Shown one piece after another: positions 1-8,117 of a stretch of 64,000 nucleotides of DNA. The translations under genes were made by a program, and so were the position numbers. The DNA comes from SIG607 sp045605385 (lineage in GTDB: Bacteria > Bacillota > Clostridia > Oscillospirales > Acutalibacteraceae), in assembly GCA_045605385.1 (NCBI GenBank), contig JAZUPW010000053.1:1-64000 (forward strand), in the 5' to 3' direction. Under the pieces are notes generated by a model. That model was given only the letters and a program-made list of their open reading frames with translations. It did no database searches and was not told where the DNA came from. Numbering within the stretch: position 1 is the stretch's first letter; each line of letters opens with the position of its first letter.

Positions 1-254
1 TTGCGGTTTCGCTCTCCGCCTTTATTAATCAGGCTTTGTGTTCATTTTAGCAAGGCGTCAGCCTTGCGTCAAATTCGCACTTCACCTGATAAAAAATTCG
101 TAGGCAGAAACTCTTCGACCTGTCAAAACTAAAAATTTTTGTGTAAGAGGAAGCCGACAAAATGCAGTTATACTTAACGTATTACAAATTTTGAGGCAAT
201 CTATTACCGAAAATTTTGTTTTGCAGGCGTGAAGAGTTCGACTTTCGTCAGCCT
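1..254. repeat. MITE-like element, copy A (cut by window edge)
   Basis: This stretch aligns with 45008-45259 over its whole length, apart from small gaps. Shared blocks include AAACTCTTCGACCTG, CGTATTACAAA and the end CGTCAGCCT. A hairpin GCAAGGC-GTCA-GCCTTGC at 50-67 is matched in the other copy by GTAAGGC-GACA-GCCTTAC, so both arms changed together. The left terminal repeat would lie about 22 bases outside the window. No coding region is seen here. Confidence 0.75.
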
Positions 255-274
255 AAACCGAAAATATTGCTAAC

Positions 275-313
275 AAAAAACCGTTATTCAGTTTTTGCTG
301 AATAACGGTTTTC
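275..313 (-). terminator. Terminator of the MATE gene
   Basis: The hairpin AACCGTTATTCAG / CTGAATAACGGTT is followed on the minus strand by a run of T. It lies directly behind the stop codon of the MATE gene. Confidence 0.85.
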
Positions 314-324
314 ATTAGCAACAG

Positions 325-1701
325 TTATGTTGCCGAGTTTTCAATTGTTAAAGACTTTAGCGCCTTCCTGAATTGAACGGTGAAAAGAATAGCGGTAAAG
401 GTTACGGCGATTATGTCGGCAACAGGCTCTGCCGTGTAAACGCCCATTGTTTTATCGTAGGCAAGTTGCGGCATAATGTAGATAAGCGGTAAGAGTAAAA
501 CAAACTTGCGAACAATGGCAACAATGATTGAGCATGGTGCGTTGCCGATAGATACGAAGGTCATTTGGCAGGCGATTTGAATACCAAAGATGCACATTAC
601 TCCGCAGTAGATCCGAAGTGCCTTGGCGGTAAATTCAATGAGTGCTGTGTCAGGCGTGAATATCCCTGCAAACATTTGCGGTAACAGCATAATAGCGCCC
701 CAAATAATAAAGGAGTATGTAAGACAGGATATAAGCAAAAGTCTGTAGGTTTTCTTTACACGCCCTACGTTTTTGGCGCCGAAGTTATAACTTAAAATTG
801 GCTGTGCGCCCTGTGCAATACCTTGCATTGGGAGCATAGCAAACTGCATCACGCTTGTAAGTATAGTCATAGCGCCAACGGCAATGTCGCCGCCGTATTT
901 AAGTAGCGAAGAATTGAAGCAGACCGAAATCACGCTTTCACTACTTTGCATAATAAAGGTCGCCGTTCCAAGAGCAATACAAGGGAAAACGAGTTTTCCG
1001 TTTATGCGGAGATTCTGCTTTCTGAGTTTTAAATAGGTTTTCTTTCCGCAAAGGAATAGGAGTACCCAAATACAAGAGATTGCTTGAGAAAGAATAGTAG
1101 CAAGTGCGGCACCTTTAACACCCATCTTAAAGCCAAAAATAAATATGGGGTCAAGAATAATGTTGCTTACTGCTCCAATTAACACAGTAATCATACTGAT
1201 TTTGGTGTAGCCCTGCGCGGTGATAAAGGCTCCCATACCAAGCGTTAACTGAACGAAAACCGTGCCGATAGCGTAGATGTTCATGTAATCGTTGGCGTAC
1301 CCTATGGTGTTTTCACTGGCACCGAACATCAAAAGTAAATCTTTATTCCAAATCAGCAAAACAGCAGTCAGAACAGCAGAGATGATAAGCTGCAGAGAAA
1401 AGCAACCACCCATTATTTTTTCGGCAGAATCGTTGTCACCCTTACCCATCGAGATAGATGCTTTCGGCGCACCGCCCGAGGCAATCAGTGCCGCAAAAGC
1501 CGAAATTACCATAATTATCGGCATACATACGCCAACGCCCGTAAGCGCAAGGCTTCCGTCACCCGGTATATGACCGATATAAATGCGGTCAACAATGTTG
1601 TATAGCATATTAATAAGCTGGGCAACCACCGTCGGAACCGCTAGTTTGAACAGCAGTCTGCCGATCGGCGCCGCACCGAGCATTTCTTTGTTATCGCTCA
1701 T
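325..1701 (-). CDS. MATE family multidrug/Na+ antiporter
   Basis: This is a 458-residue polytopic membrane protein of the multi-antimicrobial extrusion (MATE) family, which exports cationic drugs or metabolites in exchange for Na+ or H+. The N-terminal motif LFKLAVPTVVAQLINMLYNI and the following RIYIGHI are typical of bacterial MATE proteins, and about twelve hydrophobic segments follow. The start is placed at MSDNKEM because GGAG lies 7 bases upstream; a longer version would start 10 codons earlier without a good ribosome site. It is monocistronic with its own terminator. The substrate cannot be told from sequence. Confidence 0.9.
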   Translation of the reverse strand: MSDNKEMLGAAPIGRLLFKLAVPTVVAQLINMLYNIVDRIYIGHIPGDGSLALTGVGVCMPIIMVISAFAALIASGGAPKASISMGKGDNDSAEKIMGGCFSLQLIISAVLTAVLLIWNKDLLLMFGASENTIGYANDYMNIYAIGTVFVQLTLGMGAFITAQGYTKISMITVLIGAVSNIILDPIFIFGFKMGVKGAALATILSQAISCIWVLLFLCGKKTYLKLRKQNLRINGKLVFPCIALGTATFIMQSSESVISVCFNSSLLKYGGDIAVGAMTILTSVMQFAMLPMQGIAQGAQPILSYNFGAKNVGRVKKTYRLLLISCLTYSFIIWGAIMLLPQMFAGIFTPDTALIEFTAKALRIYCGVMCIFGIQIACQMTFVSIGNAPCSIIVAIVRKFVLLLPLIYIMPQLAYDKTMGVYTAEPVADIIAVTFTAILFTVQFRKALKSLTIENSAT

Positions 1702-1900
1702 AATTTCGCTCCGTAAAATCAAAATTTGCAACGTATATTATATAACACTTCACCGCAAAATTCAAGCCGTCCTAAAATAGTGACGGAAAGTGAAAATTTA
1801 TTCGTATAACCAACACGGCAAAAATGCTAACGCGCATTTTGTGCTGCTTCGACGTACACACACTCACGTGGGTTCTCATCCCACTTGTCGCTAAAAAACA

Positions 1901-1925
1901 AAAAGCACCATAAATCGGTGCTTTT
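1901..1925 (-). terminator. Terminator after the Imm26-like gene
   Basis: Hairpin AAAAGCACC / GGTGCTTTT with a T-rich minus-strand tail, downstream of the minus-strand gene ending at 1992. The rest of 1702-1991 shows no gene. A 5-bp stem resembling a tRNA T-arm (GTGGG TTCTCAT CCCAC, about 1868-1884) is there without the rest of a tRNA. Confidence 0.65.
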
Positions 1926-1991
1926 AACTCTTGGGAACTAACCCTAATTTTAATACAAATGCACCCCCCTTTTGAGGTTAGGGTGTGCATT

Positions 1992-3059
1992 TCATAATCC
2001 AAACTGCATCTTAACTTTTTGCAATTCTTCGGAATGCTTTGGATTTCGTAGATCTTTCTCTACCCAGTGAGAGTAGTATCTTTCCCAGTATGGAATGTTT
2101 GAGGCTTTTTCAATACATTGCAAAAGTACATCTAAGGTAAAGTTTAATATAAAGGACACCCCATTATTTGTGAAACCGGGAAATAGAGCTGAGTCGTTTA
2201 TTATTTTACAATAACGCTTGCCGCATTGATAGCAAACCGCCTTTTCACCCATATGGATGCTGTTACCGTACATAATCGGGTAATCCTCATCGTCCGCAAT
2301 AGGTATATTGCCTATGATTTCGTACTCACCGTAATACAATGAATTATCTGCAATGATTGTGGACGGCAGGGAGCAGAGTGTCTTTAGTTCGTCAACAGAA
2401 ACATCAGTTCTTTCTGTAACAATATGGTACACACTGCAAACCAAGGGCTTACTCATAAGAATATCCCAGAAGGGTTCTTTCTCTTTTCGCATCTTATCGT
2501 AATCAAGAAGGATTCTGCCATATCCATATAATCTGCGACCAATCTTGAACCGAAACACATCACCTTCCCGGTAACGAACATGGAGTCGTTTCTGTTGGGA
2601 AAAATGGAAAATATCTTCACATTCAGCATCGGATGTTTCGGCGCACCAGTCTTCTACCCAACGGGAAAAACCCGATAAATCTCTGAATTCATCCTGTAGA
2701 TAACTGTTTGAGTAATAATCGCCCCGATCACCCCAAAGTCTTATGCAGTTACCTTTATAGGATAAAACCATTCCGGTACTTTTGCGCTTTAATATGTTGG
2801 AAGATGACAATAGAACAGGTTTACCTTTCGCCGTTTTTGGCATCAAGTATTTTTTATTTGGACTAACAGTTTCAGCTAACTCATATTCACAGTATTGTGC
2901 ATCGCCGCATAAAATGCACTTTACAATCGTGACACCATCAAGATAAATATATGTTTTGAATTGATCATACGGACTAGGCTTTACCTCAATGCGTTCCCAC
3001 TGATCGCTAACAGGTACAAGTGCAAAGCATTTTCTTTGTTCATTTGTTAATTCAAACAT
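1992..3059 (-). CDS. Immunity 26-like protein (HocA/Imm26 family)
   Basis: 355 residues. The middle part, RYREGDVFRFKIGRRLYGYG followed by a stretch ending GEYEIIGNIPI, has the layout of the Imm26/phosphotriesterase HocA family, whose members often sit beside polymorphic toxins as immunity proteins. The C-terminal third has two Cys pairs (CYQCGKRYC) that could bind a metal. The start is placed at MFELTNEQ, which has AGGTGGTG 6-13 bases upstream; an upstream extension of 60 codons runs through a hairpin array and is unlikely to be translated. No toxin gene is adjacent, so its role here is unknown. Confidence 0.6.
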   Translation of the reverse strand: MFELTNEQRKCFALVPVSDQWERIEVKPSPYDQFKTYIYLDGVTIVKCILCGDAQYCEYELAETVSPNKKYLMPKTAKGKPVLLSSSNILKRKSTGMVLSYKGNCIRLWGDRGDYYSNSYLQDEFRDLSGFSRWVEDWCAETSDAECEDIFHFSQQKRLHVRYREGDVFRFKIGRRLYGYGRILLDYDKMRKEKEPFWDILMSKPLVCSVYHIVTERTDVSVDELKTLCSLPSTIIADNSLYYGEYEIIGNIPIADDEDYPIMYGNSIHMGEKAVCYQCGKRYCKIINDSALFPGFTNNGVSFILNFTLDVLLQCIEKASNIPYWERYYSHWVEKDLRNPKHSEELQKVKMQFGL

Positions 3060-3132
3060 ATCATTCACCACCTTAGATTCATTATACCATAAAACACAAT
3101 ATCTTTCAACGATTACAACCTGTAATTTAACG

Positions 3133-3308
3133 ATTTGAAATGATATATCGCTGGTGCGATATGATATACGGCGTTGCCGTATGATATACTTGCTATGCAA
3201 GCATGATATAATATCCGTTCCTTCATATGCCGTAGGCATATATCATCCACCGAAGGTGGGTATCATATCGAAGATATATCACCCGTTCCGAGAGGAACGG
3301 ATATCATT
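3133..3308. repeat. Array of seven small hairpins separated by ATGATAT/ATATCAT
   Basis: Seven stems with 3-4 base loops follow one another: ATATCGC/GCGATAT, ATACGGC/GCCGTAT, CTTGC/GCAAG, ATATGCC/GGCATAT, CCACC/GGTGG, ATATC/GATAT and CCGTTCC/GGAACGG. Stem sequences differ, but the separators are constant: ATGATAT in the left half and its complement ATATCAT in the right half. An outer pairing ATATCCGTTCC / GGAACGGATAT encloses the right half. It lies between the Imm26-like gene and the tRNA fragment. Confidence 0.7.
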
Positions 3309-3309
3309 G

Positions 3310-3344
3310 AAAACACCCTCATTGTATCACAACGAGGGTGTTTT
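3310..3344 (-). terminator. Terminator of the tRNA-Ser 3' half
   Basis: Hairpin AAAACACCCTC / GAGGGTGTTTT directly behind the CCA end of the tRNA fragment on the minus strand. It is probably the original terminator of the tRNA gene. Confidence 0.75.
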
Positions 3345-3346
3345 CA

Positions 3347-3402
3347 TGGCGCAGACGGTGGGATTCGAACCCACGTCCCTCAAGGGGCATCATGATTTCG
3401 AG
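3347..3402 (-). pseudogene. 3' half of a tRNA-Ser, left island attachment site
   Basis: Read on the minus strand this is the anticodon loop CTCGAAA, a variable arm, a perfect T-arm (GTGGG TTCGAAT CCCAC), the acceptor strand CGTCTGC, the discriminator G and an encoded CCA. The sequence 5' of the anticodon loop does not fold as a tRNA. The matching acceptor 5' strand GCAGACG is found at 41431-41437, on the other side of the island. Breakage at the anticodon loop is typical of tyrosine-integrase islands that use tRNA genes. The island is taken to start at about 3403. Confidence 0.65.
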
Positions 3403-3580
3403 CAAAAGGCAGTATTTACCGCACCGCCCCTCTCCGTCCCTGAAAACTGCAATATTTCCATCTGTTCTGCGAGATTTTGAAAAAGTAATGATTTTTTGGG
3501 AGAAATTTGCGAGATAGATGCGAGAAAATCTTAAAAACCTTTGTGTGTTCTCGGGCAAAGAAAACACAAGGAGAATGAAA

Positions 3581-3838
3581 ATGAACCAAGAAAAACTAAG
3601 AGAAGCATACGAAAAGATGCTCAAAAAATGCCCCGATATCCTAACACCGATGAAAGCAAACCATTGGTCACCCGTCGGCAAGAACACAATCTACGCCGCA
3701 CTCAAAAACGGTGAGATTGAATCCTACACCTACAAATGCGGTTACATATTCACCAAGGACGCCTTCATTGATTACCTCGTCAAGACCGCAAATGATAAAG
3801 GAAAGCGATATGTAGTACGAGGTGATAAAAAATGTTGA
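3581..3838 (+). CDS. Helix-turn-helix (excisionase-like) protein
   Basis: 85 residues. The segment SPVGKNTIYAALKNGEIES followed by YIFTKDAFIDYLV is the winged-helix pattern of MerR/excisionase-type DNA-binding proteins. The start at MNQEKLRE has AAGGAG 7 bases upstream; a start two codons earlier is possible but would be too close to it. It overlaps the next gene by 7 bases, so the two are probably translated together. As the first gene inside the left edge of the island it may be a recombination-directionality factor or a regulator. Confidence 0.6.
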   Translation: MNQEKLREAYEKMLKKCPDILTPMKANHWSPVGKNTIYAALKNGEIESYTYKCGYIFTKDAFIDYLVKTANDKGKRYVVRGDKKC

Positions 3839-4392
3839 GCAGCTTACCACAAGTGCTGTCGGGCGAACAAGTACGGTGCGCTCTGCATATCAGTAAGCGT
3901 AAATGCGCTTGGATGCTCAACAACGGCTTCATCAAATGTCAAAACACCGGTAAGAGAACAAGAAAATATACCGTGCAAAAGGAAGACCTGCTCACCTACA
4001 TAGAGGACTCGTCAATGCACCCCGAAAAATACGTTACACCTCACGCCGAGTTCTCAACCGCAAAGTATGGAAACATACGAAAACTCCGACCGCACAAAAC
4101 AGGATTTCCTTCCTCTCTGCCGTTAACTTTCCGCCCATGGATCGAAAAGGAATTTGAATCCGTCCCCGATGCACTCACTATCCAACAAGTCGTTGCCATC
4201 ACAGGCTACACCGACAATACCGTCAACCGCTGGCTTCGCCAAGGCCACCTCAAGTCCGTCCAAACCCAAACAACAAAAATAATCCCAAAACTCTGGCTCA
4301 TCGACTTTTACTGTTCCTATGCCTACACCATAACAAATATGTCCGAAAAGCATATTAAACTTATGCAAAAGTTCTTTAAAGAAAGCAAATAA
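3832..4392 (+). CDS. Double helix-turn-helix protein
   Basis: 186 residues with two similar DNA-binding segments: LSGEQVRCALHISKRKCAWM near the N-terminus and LTIQQVVAITGYTDNTVNRW near residue 115, each followed by a basic turn and a hydrophobic helix. Such tandem HTH proteins accompany integrases in Firmicutes islands. It overlaps the 3' end of the preceding HTH gene and is followed by a terminator, so the two form a closed two-gene unit. No integrase follows directly here. Its exact role is not known. Confidence 0.55.
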   Translation: MLSSLPQVLSGEQVRCALHISKRKCAWMLNNGFIKCQNTGKRTRKYTVQKEDLLTYIEDSSMHPEKYVTPHAEFSTAKYGNIRKLRPHKTGFPSSLPLTFRPWIEKEFESVPDALTIQQVVAITGYTDNTVNRWLRQGHLKSVQTQTTKIIPKLWLIDFYCSYAYTITNMSEKHIKLMQKFFKESK

Positions 4393-4396
4393 AGCC

Positions 4397-4434
4397 AAAA
4401 TGAACTATTCGAAAATTCCGATAGTTCATTTTTT
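4397..4434 (+). terminator. Terminator after the HTH pair
   Basis: Hairpin AAAATGAACTAT / ATAGTTCATTTTTT, ending in a T run, 5 bases after the stop codon. The stretch 4435-4659 is AT-rich and holds no gene other than the probable promoter region of the following XRE gene. Confidence 0.85.
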
Positions 4435-4659
4435 ATAATATTTAAAATTCGAACCTTGTAAGCAACTGTTTCCAAAATGGAAATTGTTCAACTGATTAAA
4501 AAGTAATTTGCCACACTCTCGTAGATTATATAAAAGGTTGAAATTAAAAATACTGCAATCGCAATATTTATACTGAAAACAGTTGATGTTTTACTTCTTA
4601 TGTGCTATAATACGACATAAAGATACAATACTAAAATTATAACTATTTTGAGGTGTATT

Positions 4660-4869
4660 ATGGCTGCAAGTTATAAGAAGTTGTTCAAACTCTTAATTGA
4701 TCGAGACATGAAGAAAAAAGAACTCGCTGAAAAAGCTGGTATCAGCATTGCAACTATCACTAAGATGGGAAAAGACGGCGCTGTTGTGTCAAGCGATGTA
4801 TTGGTTAAGATATGTTCAGCGTTAGAATGCACAATGGATGATATAGTTGAAATTGTTCCTAATAAGTAA
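4660..4869 (+). CDS. XRE/Cro-type regulator, controller-like
   Basis: 69 residues, almost entirely one helix-turn-helix of the XRE (Cro/CI) type: KKKELAEKAGISIATITKMG, then a second helix pair ending in CTMDDIVEIV. Small proteins of this type often stand directly upstream of cytosine methyltransferase and nuclease genes, where some act like C-proteins that time expression of restriction genes. The start at MAASYKK follows GAGGTG. The next gene is a nuclease, which fits that role, but regulation is inferred. Confidence 0.75.
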   Translation: MAASYKKLFKLLIDRDMKKKELAEKAGISIATITKMGKDGAVVSSDVLVKICSALECTMDDIVEIVPNK

Positions 4870-4925
4870 AGTCCTGTTTATAGTACATTAGATATTGTTA
4901 AATTGATAGAAGGAGTACTTTATTT

Positions 4926-5662
4926 ATGATTACTATTAACGATTTATCTGTATGGATAAAAGAAAATACATCCTTGAGCGACAGTTCGATTTATAAATAT
5001 TCTCATGCTGTAAACACCATTTCAAACGAAATGCACCAAAAAGGTATTATTTCTGTTGATTTGTTTGCTATGTCGGAGTTACAGTGCGATATATATATTT
5101 ACCTATTATCCTGAAAGACCCCGACTTTATTTCAAAAAATAGTACAGGAAATAACATGTACAGCAATGCATTGAAACAATACCGTTTATTTAGAACTGCA
5201 ACTTCTGATAAGGTTGTGGATCAGGCAGAAGTTGAGAAGGTTATTTCAGGTTATGCAACCCTCGCCGAAACCGAACGCACAGCCATCGTTAAATCAAGAG
5301 TCGGTCAGGGGCTCTTTAGAAAGCGCTTGATTGATAAGTATAAAGGCGCATGTATTATTACAGGCGTTTCTGCCAAAAAGCTTTTGATAGCAAGTCATAT
5401 AAAACCTTGGGCTGTAAGCAATAACGAGGAAAGATTAAGTGAAGAAAACGGTCTTTTATTAAGCCCGACATATGACAAACTCTTTGATTACGGTCTGATC
5501 ACATTCAGCAATCAAGGTAATATGATTATTTCGTCACAACTTTCGGATGAAGATAAAAATAAACTTCATTTATCTACAGACATCGAATATGATTTGAAAA
5601 TGTCTTCAAAAATGATGGAACATTTGGATTATCACAGAGATATTATTTTTGTTCGTAAATAA
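4926..5662 (+). pseudogene. HNH_2-type restriction nuclease, frameshifted at an (AT)5 tract
   Basis: The gene is split into two frames: 4926 to a stop near 5114, then a frame continuing to 5662. The crossover lies in GCGATATATATATTT, about 5089-5103. Removing one AT unit joins the frames (...SELQCDIYLPIILKDPDF...), giving about 245 residues. The C-terminal half has the HNH_2 pattern: CIITG, LLIASHIKPWAVS, ERLSEENGLLLSPTYD and KLFDYGLITF. Such nucleases are usually partnered by cytosine methyltransferases, which follow directly. The tract could be a true mutation, a phase-variable switch or a sequencing error. Confidence 0.75.
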
Positions 5663-5718
5663 CGCTGGACTTCTAAAAATGTTTGGATATACTTGTGTTA
5701 TGAAAAGGAGAAACACAG

Positions 5719-7203
5719 ATGGATAATCATACTCCCGAGCAACGGCATAAAAACATGAAGGCCGTTAAAAACAAAGACTCGGAAATTGAAAAGTTATTAC
5801 GTAAAGAGTTGTGGTCTCGTGGATTGCGTTACAGAAAGAACTATAAAAAGATAATCGGGAAACCCGACATCGTATTTGTAGGGAAAAAGGTTGCTGTCTT
5901 CTGTGACAGTGAGTTTTGGCACGGTTATGATTGGGAAAATAAAAAGCATGAGATTAAATCTCGACAGGACTTTTGGATTCCTAAGATAGAACGTAATATG
6001 CAGCGAGATGATGAAGTAACAAAAGCTCTTGAAGATGAGGGATGGACAGTTCTTCGCTTCTGGGGTAAAGAAATCAAGAAAAACACAAAAGAGTGCGCTG
6101 ATATTATAGAAAGGGCGGTAACTTCAAAAATGGGGAGATTAAAGTCTATCGACTTGTTTGCCGGTATCGGCGGAATTCGGCTTGGCTTTGAAAATGCATT
6201 CAAAAATCAGATTGAAACCGTATTTGTGAGTGAGTGGGACGAACATGCCCAAAAAACATATAAAGCAAACTTCAAAGATGAGTTTGAAATCGCCGGTGAT
6301 ATAACAAAGATAGATGAAAAAGACATACCGAAGTTTGATATCTGCTTAGCAGGATTTCCTTGTCAAGCGTTTAGCCTTGCGGGCCAAAAAATGGGATTTA
6401 ATGATAATTATAAAGGGTTATGTAGAGGTACACTCTTCCTCGATGTGGCCCGAATTTGTGAATACCATAAACCGAAAGTTATATTCTGTGAAAACGTAAA
6501 GGGTCTTGTAATTCATGATAAAGGAAGAACTTTTAAAATAATCTGTAAAACATTTGAGGATCTCGGTTACAAAGTTTTTCATAAAGTGTTGAACAGCAGA
6601 AACTTCGGCGTACCTCAAAACAGAGAAAGAATTTATATGGTAGCATTCAGAAACGATATTGCACCTAAAAAATTCATATTTCCAAATGGTACAGATGATA
6701 CAAAGAGAATAAAAGATATTATTGAAAGGCAAGCAGTACCGTCTAAGTATTACTTAAGCGATGTTTATATGGAAACATTACGACAACATAAAGCAAGACA
6801 TGCCTCTAAGGGAAATGGTTTTGGTTATGAAATCAGAGAAATGGACGGAATTGCAGGAGCGATTGTATGTGGCGGAATGGGACGCGAAAGAAATCTAATT
6901 ATCGATAAACGACAAAAAGATTTGACACCAACTACACACATTAAAGGAGAAATTAACAAAGAAGGTATTCGAAAGATGACGCCTCGCGAGTGGGCAAGAC
7001 TTCAAGGGTTCTCTGATGATTTTATATTGCCGCTTTCAGACACACACTTGTATAAACAATTTGGTAATAGTGTAACAGTAAATGTTATAGAGGCGATCGC
7101 CGAACAAATATTAAATGTATTAAAAACTGGTAAAACATCAATCGAAATGCCGGTTGCAAAAAATGAACAAATGACAATATTTGATATGGACGATAATATG
7201 TAA
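5719..7203 (+). CDS. Vsr-like endonuclease fused to DNA cytosine-5 methyltransferase
   Basis: 494 residues. Residues 1-135 are a Vsr-type mismatch nuclease: HKNMKAVKNKDSEIEKLLR, GKPDIVFVGKKVAVF, EFWHGY and WTVLRFWGKEI. From M138 a complete C5 methyltransferase follows: motif I DLFAGIGGIRLG, motif IV GFPCQAFS with catalytic Cys215, motif VI ENVKGL, motif VIII QNRERIY and motif X YKQFGNSVTVNV. Vsr repairs T:G mismatches left by deamination of 5-methylcytosine, so the fusion couples methylation to repair. The Vsr zinc-binding pattern is altered (CDSEFWH rather than GCFWH). Internal M138 could allow the methyltransferase to be made alone. Confidence 0.9.
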   Translation: MDNHTPEQRHKNMKAVKNKDSEIEKLLRKELWSRGLRYRKNYKKIIGKPDIVFVGKKVAVFCDSEFWHGYDWENKKHEIKSRQDFWIPKIERNMQRDDEVTKALEDEGWTVLRFWGKEIKKNTKECADIIERAVTSKMGRLKSIDLFAGIGGIRLGFENAFKNQIETVFVSEWDEHAQKTYKANFKDEFEIAGDITKIDEKDIPKFDICLAGFPCQAFSLAGQKMGFNDNYKGLCRGTLFLDVARICEYHKPKVIFCENVKGLVIHDKGRTFKIICKTFEDLGYKVFHKVLNSRNFGVPQNRERIYMVAFRNDIAPKKFIFPNGTDDTKRIKDIIERQAVPSKYYLSDVYMETLRQHKARHASKGNGFGYEIREMDGIAGAIVCGGMGRERNLIIDKRQKDLTPTTHIKGEINKEGIRKMTPREWARLQGFSDDFILPLSDTHLYKQFGNSVTVNVIEAIAEQILNVLKTGKTSIEMPVAKNEQMTIFDMDDNM

Positions 7204-7213
7204 AGGAAACACA

Positions 7214-8044
7214 ATGGGAAATTTTAAATTTATAGATTTATTTTCGGGCATAGGTGGGTTTCATTACGGGCTTTCACAATGTGGAGGCGAGTGTGTTATG
7301 GCTTCGGAAATTGACCCAATTGCTATTGAAACATATGAGAGAAATTATGGAATAACACCTAAAGGCGATATAAGTAAAATAGATGCTGCGGACATTCCCG
7401 AATTTGATTTGTTGTGTGGAGGGTTTCCATGTCAGTCGTTTAGTAATGTCGGCCAAAAGGGCGGACTTGACGATCCCAGAGGAGCTCTTATATATCAAGT
7501 GATAAGATTGCTGAATGAATGTAATCCCAAAGCTTTTATTTTAGAAAATGTCAAAGGGTTACTCTCTCATAATAAGGGTGAAACCTTTAACGTGATTATT
7601 AAGAAACTCACAAAATGCGGGTATAGAGTATATTATGATGTGTTAGAGGCCAAGGATTATGGCGTGCCTCAAATTAGAAAGAGAGTTTTTATTGTTGGAG
7701 TACGGAATGACATTAATAAAGAATTCGTATTTCCCGAACCCACAGGGTGCAAAAAAACACTTTCTGATGTTATGCACGGATATACAGATAGAGAATATGC
7801 TTTTACAATACGAATTGGTGGTAGGCATTCTGGAATAGATAATAAATACAATTGGGACTGCTACCGTGTTAACGGAGAATTACACTATATAACCGTTGAG
7901 GAATGTCTTGAAGTTCAAGGATTTCCGCGTGATTTTTATTTGGCAGGTAATAAAGATAATCAATATAAGCAAGTAGGTAATGCAGTTCCTACAGTGGTTA
8001 TTGAAGCTATTGGTAAGCAACTGACAAATCTCAATATTATTTAA
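7214..8044 (+). CDS. DNA cytosine-5 methyltransferase 2
   Basis: 276 residues, a compact Dcm-type enzyme that methylates C5 of cytosine using S-adenosylmethionine. Visible motifs are I (DLFSGIGGFHYGL), IV (GGFPCQSFS, catalytic Cys73), VI (ENVKGL), VIII (QIRKRVF) and X (YKQVGNAVPTVV). The region between VIII and IX that recognises DNA is short. The start at MGNFKF has AAAGGA upstream and lies 10 bases after the stop of the Vsr-fused enzyme, so the two are probably co-transcribed. Two methyltransferases in a row suggest an asymmetric target with one enzyme per strand, or two overlapping systems. Confidence 0.92.
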   Translation: MGNFKFIDLFSGIGGFHYGLSQCGGECVMASEIDPIAIETYERNYGITPKGDISKIDAADIPEFDLLCGGFPCQSFSNVGQKGGLDDPRGALIYQVIRLLNECNPKAFILENVKGLLSHNKGETFNVIIKKLTKCGYRVYYDVLEAKDYGVPQIRKRVFIVGVRNDINKEFVFPEPTGCKKTLSDVMHGYTDREYAFTIRIGGRHSGIDNKYNWDCYRVNGELHYITVEECLEVQGFPRDFYLAGNKDNQYKQVGNAVPTVVIEAIGKQLTNLNII

Positions 8045-8117
8045 ATTGATTTAAGAAGGAATAAAAACGGCCGAAAGGCCTTGTTCTTGTTGTGATTTTA
8101 AGATTAGGAGATAAAAA

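Noticed and set aside
1772..2002. 76-codon minus-strand frame and a tRNA-like T-arm at about 1868
   Set aside because: The frame spans a terminator, and the T-arm has no acceptor, D or anticodon stems around it.
3347..3440. Complete functional tRNA at the left island edge
   Set aside because: The T-arm and acceptor 3' strand are good, but upstream of the anticodon loop there is no pairing anticodon stem and the acceptor pairs at only 5 of 7 positions.
8066..8086. Terminator after methyltransferase 2
   Set aside because: Only a 4-base GGCC-GAAA-GGCC stem with an imperfect T-run; too weak to list.
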